7,275 nucleotides of DNA from Spirochaetia bacterium (GTDB taxonomy: Bacteria; Spirochaetota; Spirochaetia; PWKH01). Position numbers and translations under genes: made by a program. The notes under the pieces were generated by a model. The model was not told the origin of the DNA. It saw only the letters and a program-made list of their open reading frames with translations, and made no database searches. The DNA lies in contig JAIPFU010000088.1 of the NCBI GenBank assembly GCA_021736505.1, positions 1 to 7,275 on the forward strand. The letters run 5' to 3'. Positions 4,614 through 7,275 of this stretch are shown here, piece by piece. The number at the start of each line of letters is the position of its first letter. Position 1 is the first letter of the stretch.

Positions 4614-5714
4614 TTAGCTATCAAGTATCCGGTTGATCTCTTCGTGGGAAACAAGGTTTACAACCAGAGGTTGTGATTTATCTTTTTGAGACTGCTCCCA
4701 AGTAACGATGTACGACTCGCCGTCATCATAAACATCGACATATCTGCTTGAGCCTGTCCCGTAGGGGCTCACGAAGGCAGGAAAGAGCTTTGATACCCGT
4801 TCAACAGTTGAAAGATCATCATTTTTTACAAGTGCGAGTCCACCAAGCTCCTCACAGGAGTATCCTCTGGGGCGCTTTACAGCGGCCTTGTGCTCATCCA
4901 AGTTTCTTAGACACTCACCTCCATCGTAAAAGAAGAGGGAGAAAGGATTTTCTGCAAACGGTCCTCTGGCGGGAAGCGGGACAATACTGGTTATTCTTGA
5001 GATGGCTACGTCCCAGACGTCACCTCGTCGGAAAAAATTGAAATTTGGTTCGGAAAACATTTCAGAATTTTTTGGTCTTACAATATACCCGCTGTTGGAT
5101 GAAGACCAGTTAAAAGGGTGTAAGCAGAAAGCCAAAACGGTATCACCCTCTTTTGTATCGTATACTACAGGATCTTTGATATGCATATATTCTGGGGATG
5201 GACCGGCAATAAGTGTCCTGATTTCAGATTTAGGCAGGTCTTCAATGTTTGGAGCCGCCATACGTTCAATACTCCAGATACCAGTACCTGGTTTCTGGAA
5301 TTCTTTTATATCTTCGGGATAAGCCATCTTTTTTTCCGTTGAAACAAACAATTCTACTCCGGAATTAGTAATATGCAGCTTAGCTCCCTCAATTGATAGA
5401 ACTTCTTTGCCAGCAATACCAAGATCCGCTTTTGTAAAGGATAAAACTTTCTCAATGGTTTTAAAATTATTTTTTACAGAAAATATTGCCAGTTCTGCTC
5501 CACGTTCTCCTGCTTGAAGACCGTATCGGGAGTCTCCGGAATTTCTGTATCTTCCGCAGATCCAGTAATTTCCTTCGCGATCCTGTATCGTATTTCCGCC
5601 GCCGAACCAGAATCCCTGTTCGGATCCCATTGCAGGGATGAGAATCTGTGCTTTTTCTTGATTTACTAGTCGTGATGCAACTGCAAATGCTTTTTCCTGT
5701 ATTTCAGGTTTCAT
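4614..5714 (-). CDS. Probable beta-propeller glycoside-hydrolase-like protein
   Basis: This 366-residue protein lacks a signal peptide, so it should be cytoplasmic. Its repeated strand-turn pattern and short acidic motifs resemble five-bladed propeller glycosidases of the GH43/GH32/GH130 kind: FGGGNTIQDREGNYWICGRY (37-56), IEGAKLHI (108-115), IKDPVVYD (179-186) and GTGSSRYVDVYDDG (319-332). Acidic residues such as E109 and D181 sit where such enzymes place catalytic or substrate-binding groups, but I cannot assign a family or reaction. The start at 5714 is preferred because AAGGAG lies 6 nt upstream; an ATG five codons earlier (5729) contains that ribosome site. It follows the malF-malG-type permease genes on the same strand after 170 bp, which suggests it handles the imported glycan. 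Real gene: very likely. Glycosidase role: moderate. Confidence 0.6.
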   Translation of the reverse strand: MKPEIQEKAFAVASRLVNQEKAQILIPAMGSEQGFWFGGGNTIQDREGNYWICGRYRNSGDSRYGLQAGERGAELAIFSVKNNFKTIEKVLSFTKADLGIAGKEVLSIEGAKLHITNSGVELFVSTEKKMAYPEDIKEFQKPGTGIWSIERMAAPNIEDLPKSEIRTLIAGPSPEYMHIKDPVVYDTKEGDTVLAFCLHPFNWSSSNSGYIVRPKNSEMFSEPNFNFFRRGDVWDVAISRITSIVPLPARGPFAENPFSLFFYDGGECLRNLDEHKAAVKRPRGYSCEELGGLALVKNDDLSTVERVSKLFPAFVSPYGTGSSRYVDVYDDGESYIVTWEQSQKDKSQPLVVNLVSHEEINRILDS

Positions 5715-5731
5715 GTCATTCTCCTTCATTT

Positions 5732-5774
5732 AGATAATCTTTTCATCAAGATAGTCTTTTCATCAAAATAATCT
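5732..5774 (-). repeat. 17-bp tandem repeat just upstream of the propeller gene
   Basis: AGATAATCTTTTCATCA (5732-5748) and AGATAGTCTTTTCATCA (5749-5765) differ at one base and are followed by a partial third copy (AAATAATCT, 5766-5774). They lie directly before the ribosome binding site, so they would be in the leader of the propeller gene if it has its own promoter. Confidence 0.75.
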
Positions 5775-5776
5775 CC

Positions 5777-5805
5777 AATATGGTGATCATCTTATTTATT
5801 GTAAA
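5777..5805 (-). promoter_or_regulatory. Weak candidate internal promoter for the propeller gene
   Basis: On the minus strand TTTACA (5805-5800), a 17-bp spacer and CATATT (5782-5777) form a mediocre promoter in the 170-bp gap after the permease gene. The gap otherwise holds the two tandem repeats and no obvious terminator, so read-through from the transporter genes is equally plausible. Confidence 0.25.
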
Positions 5806-5837
5806 CATCATTAAAATTTTTAACTATAGCTGCAGAA

Positions 5838-5897
5838 TCAGTTTATTTTCTGGAACCAGCTATTTATTTCCCGGATCCAGCTATTTATTTCCCGGAT
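5838..5897 (-). repeat. 21-bp tandem repeat across the stop codon of the MalG-type permease gene
   Basis: Two identical 21-bp units lie at 5856-5876 and 5877-5897, with a decayed third at about 5838-5855. The unit contains GGATCCGGGAAATAA, that is, the last codons of the permease gene (Gly-Ser-Gly-Lys-stop), so the end of the gene including its stop codon has been copied downstream. Confidence 0.8.
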
Positions 5898-6721
5898 CCA
5901 GCCGTAAGACCGCCGATAATCTGTTTTTGGAAAAATGCCGTTAACAGAAATATTGGAATAATGGCCAAAAGTGTTGCCGTAGTAATCAGTTCCCAAGGGA
6001 ATGCATATTCACCTGGATACAAAGCAATACCAACTGTGGCCGTTCGAAGGGCATCCTTGGTAAGTATGATCAAAGCCAAAAAGAACTCCATCCAGGTAAG
6101 GATGAAAACGACAAGAGATGCAGCAATGACGCCGGGTATTGATAAGGGAACAAGAATTTGCCATATAAATCGAAAGCTGGAACACCCGTCCATTTTGGCA
6201 GAATCTTCGATCTCATTAGGAATGGTACGAAAATAGGTCGTCATTATCCAGAGAGCCATGGGTGAAAAAAGACCTGCATATGCTGCAATGAGTCCCAGAT
6301 AGTTGTTCAGCAACCCAAATTTTCGGAACCACACAAAAATTGAAGGAACAATTGTGAGCTGGGGAAACATCGACATAGCAAGAAAGAAAATTAAAAGAAA
6401 GGTGCTTCCTTTGAATTTGACCCGTCCTAAACCATAACCAGCCAGGGATGCCAGAAATATTACGGCTATTGTTGATGAAGTTGAAACGATAATTGAGTTA
6501 ATGATATATCTACCCAAATTTGAATCAAGCAGAACCGCTTTGTAGTGTGCCAGTGTCGGGTTGTGCGGAAAGAATATCGGCGGCCATGCATAAATTTCTC
6601 CTGTGGGTTTTATGGAAGTAAGAAATATCCAAGCAATGGGGAAAAAGAAGATTACCATCAGAAAAATGCCTACAATATATTGGAAACCCCGTTCTCTAGG
6701 ACTTATTTGTTTTAAATTCAT
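5885..6721 (-). CDS. MalG-type sugar ABC transporter permease
   Basis: This is an inner-membrane permease of the carbohydrate-uptake (CUT1) ABC family; it pairs with the MalF-type protein to form the channel. Of 278 residues about six segments are strongly hydrophobic (for example 15-35, 73-98, 107-130, 141-163, 198-222, 246-264). The cytoplasmic EAA loop that docks on the ATPase is at about 170-195 (EIEDSAKMDGCSSFRFIWQI), with the conserved glycine at 179. The C-terminus GGLTAGSGK is the usual family ending. The ATG at 6721 follows the upstream permease stop by 3 bp, and GGAG lies about 9 nt upstream inside that gene, so the two are translationally coupled. The substrate cannot be told from the permease alone. 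Confidence 0.95.
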   Translation of the reverse strand: MNLKQISPRERGFQYIVGIFLMVIFFFPIAWIFLTSIKPTGEIYAWPPIFFPHNPTLAHYKAVLLDSNLGRYIINSIIVSTSSTIAVIFLASLAGYGLGRVKFKGSTFLLIFFLAMSMFPQLTIVPSIFVWFRKFGLLNNYLGLIAAYAGLFSPMALWIMTTYFRTIPNEIEDSAKMDGCSSFRFIWQILVPLSIPGVIAASLVVFILTWMEFFLALIILTKDALRTATVGIALYPGEYAFPWELITTATLLAIIPIFLLTAFFQKQIIGGLTAGSGK

Positions 6722-6724
6722 AGT

Positions 6725-7275
6725 TTACGTCTCCATCCTGAAGCTTTTTAAATAAATGAGCCCCAGCACAAAAATGAATATGAACTGTATTACAGATACG
6801 GCTGCCCCCTGATCGAATTTTAGAAATTGAAAAAATTGCCGGTATCCGAAGAGACTTAATGTTTGTGTAGAACCAGCTGGACCTCCCTGGGTCAGGGAAA
6901 AAGGCAACTCAAAAGCTCTGAAGGCGTCCATAGACCTGAACAGCAATGACAGCAGGATAGAAGGAACTAGAAGGGGCAAAGTAATGGATCTGAAACGATA
7001 GAAGCTGCTTGCTCCATCAATATCGGCTGCTTCATAGAGTTCGCTTGGAATGGTCTGCAGCCCGGTTAGCAGAATGAGAGCCATGAATGAACTTGTTTTC
7101 CAAATGGCAACTATCATCATGCTTACCATGGCTAAAGGAATTTCTCCCAGCCAGTTAATTTTCTCTGCAGTAAATCCGAATCCATAGAGAATATTATTAA
7201 AAAATCCGAAATCAGTATTGTAGAGCCATCTCCATACAATAGCATTTAGGGCTGTCGGCAGAGCCCATGGAAGCA
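6725..7275 (-). CDS. MalF-type sugar ABC transporter permease, C-terminal part (5' end beyond window)
   Basis: The last 182 residues of a CUT1-family permease are present and the frame runs open off the right edge; the ATG at 7129 is internal. Family features include PWALPTALNAIVWRWLYNTDFGFFN near the cut end, a membrane segment around MVSMMIVAIWKTSSFMALIL, the EAA loop ELYEAADIDGASSFYRFRSI and the QGGPAGSTQTLSLFGYRQFF motif before the last membrane helix. It is the partner of the MalG-type protein encoded directly downstream. In such operons the solute-binding protein gene usually precedes this gene and would lie beyond the window. Confidence 0.95.
   Translation of the reverse strand, partial: LPWALPTALNAIVWRWLYNTDFGFFNNILYGFGFTAEKINWLGEIPLAMVSMMIVAIWKTSSFMALILLTGLQTIPSELYEAADIDGASSFYRFRSITLPLLVPSILLSLLFRSMDAFRAFELPFSLTQGGPAGSTQTLSLFGYRQFFQFLKFDQGAAVSVIQFIFIFVLGLIYLKSFRMET

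Noticed and set aside
4464..4676. Plus-strand 70-codon frame with LHKE/LHKG repeats
   Set aside because: There is no ribosome site or promoter, it starts just past a terminator, and it runs into the end of the convergent gene; the repeat pattern follows from the 12-bp array being divisible by three.
4748..5322. Plus-strand frames opposite the propeller gene (4748-5041 and 5002-5322)
   Set aside because: Both are antisense to a 366-codon gene with a good ribosome site and show no independent support.

Overview
This window looks like a chromosomal segment of an anaerobic or oxygen-sensitive bacterium. My leading guess is a free-living spirochaete (Spirochaetota), because of the style of the PerR-like protein, the acyl-CoA synthetase and the sugar transporter. 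That is an impression from protein sequence, not a tree, and a clostridial or other anaerobic host is not excluded. Seven protein-coding genes are supported, two of them cut by the window edges.

Layout. (1) 1-751, minus: N-terminal part of an AMP-forming acyl-CoA synthetase, with two in-frame tandem repeats just before its ATP-binding loop; a good sigma70-type promoter lies at 897-925. (2) 959-1114: a cluster of short GGGGAC(A/G)GAGGA repeats. (3) 1134-1748, minus: a small fumarylacetoacetate-hydrolase-family enzyme, preceded by a 38-bp tandem repeat and a hairpin-rich stretch (1885-1987). (4) 2041-2544, minus: an acidic protein I do not recognise, with a strong promoter (2780-2808) and a repeat-filled leader. 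(5) 2833-4422, plus: an oxidative-stress unit made of a PerR-type regulator (3153-3653) and a DPSL/thioferritin-type mini-ferritin (3805-4356), ended by a clear terminator. (6) 4521-4592: six exact-length 12-bp repeats in the convergent gap. (7) 4614-7275, minus: a sugar-uptake operon with a MalF-type permease (cut), a MalG-type permease and a likely beta-propeller glycoside-hydrolase-like protein.

How the parts fit. The peroxide-sensing regulator and the mini-ferritin share a closely similar operator (2867-2889 and 3761-3783, 18 of 23 positions identical), which suggests one small peroxide/iron regulon. The transporter pair would import an oligosaccharide or glycoside, and the propeller protein may process it in the cytoplasm; the solute-binding protein would lie beyond the right edge and no ATPase gene is visible.

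The most unusual aspect is the density of short repeats. There are ten copies of one 11-12 bp core on both strands in the first 1.9 kb, including four inside a coding region. Tandem repeats with periods of 11, 12, 15, 16, 17, 21, 26, 30 and 38 bp occur elsewhere, and a 157-bp nested inverted repeat sits in the perR leader.
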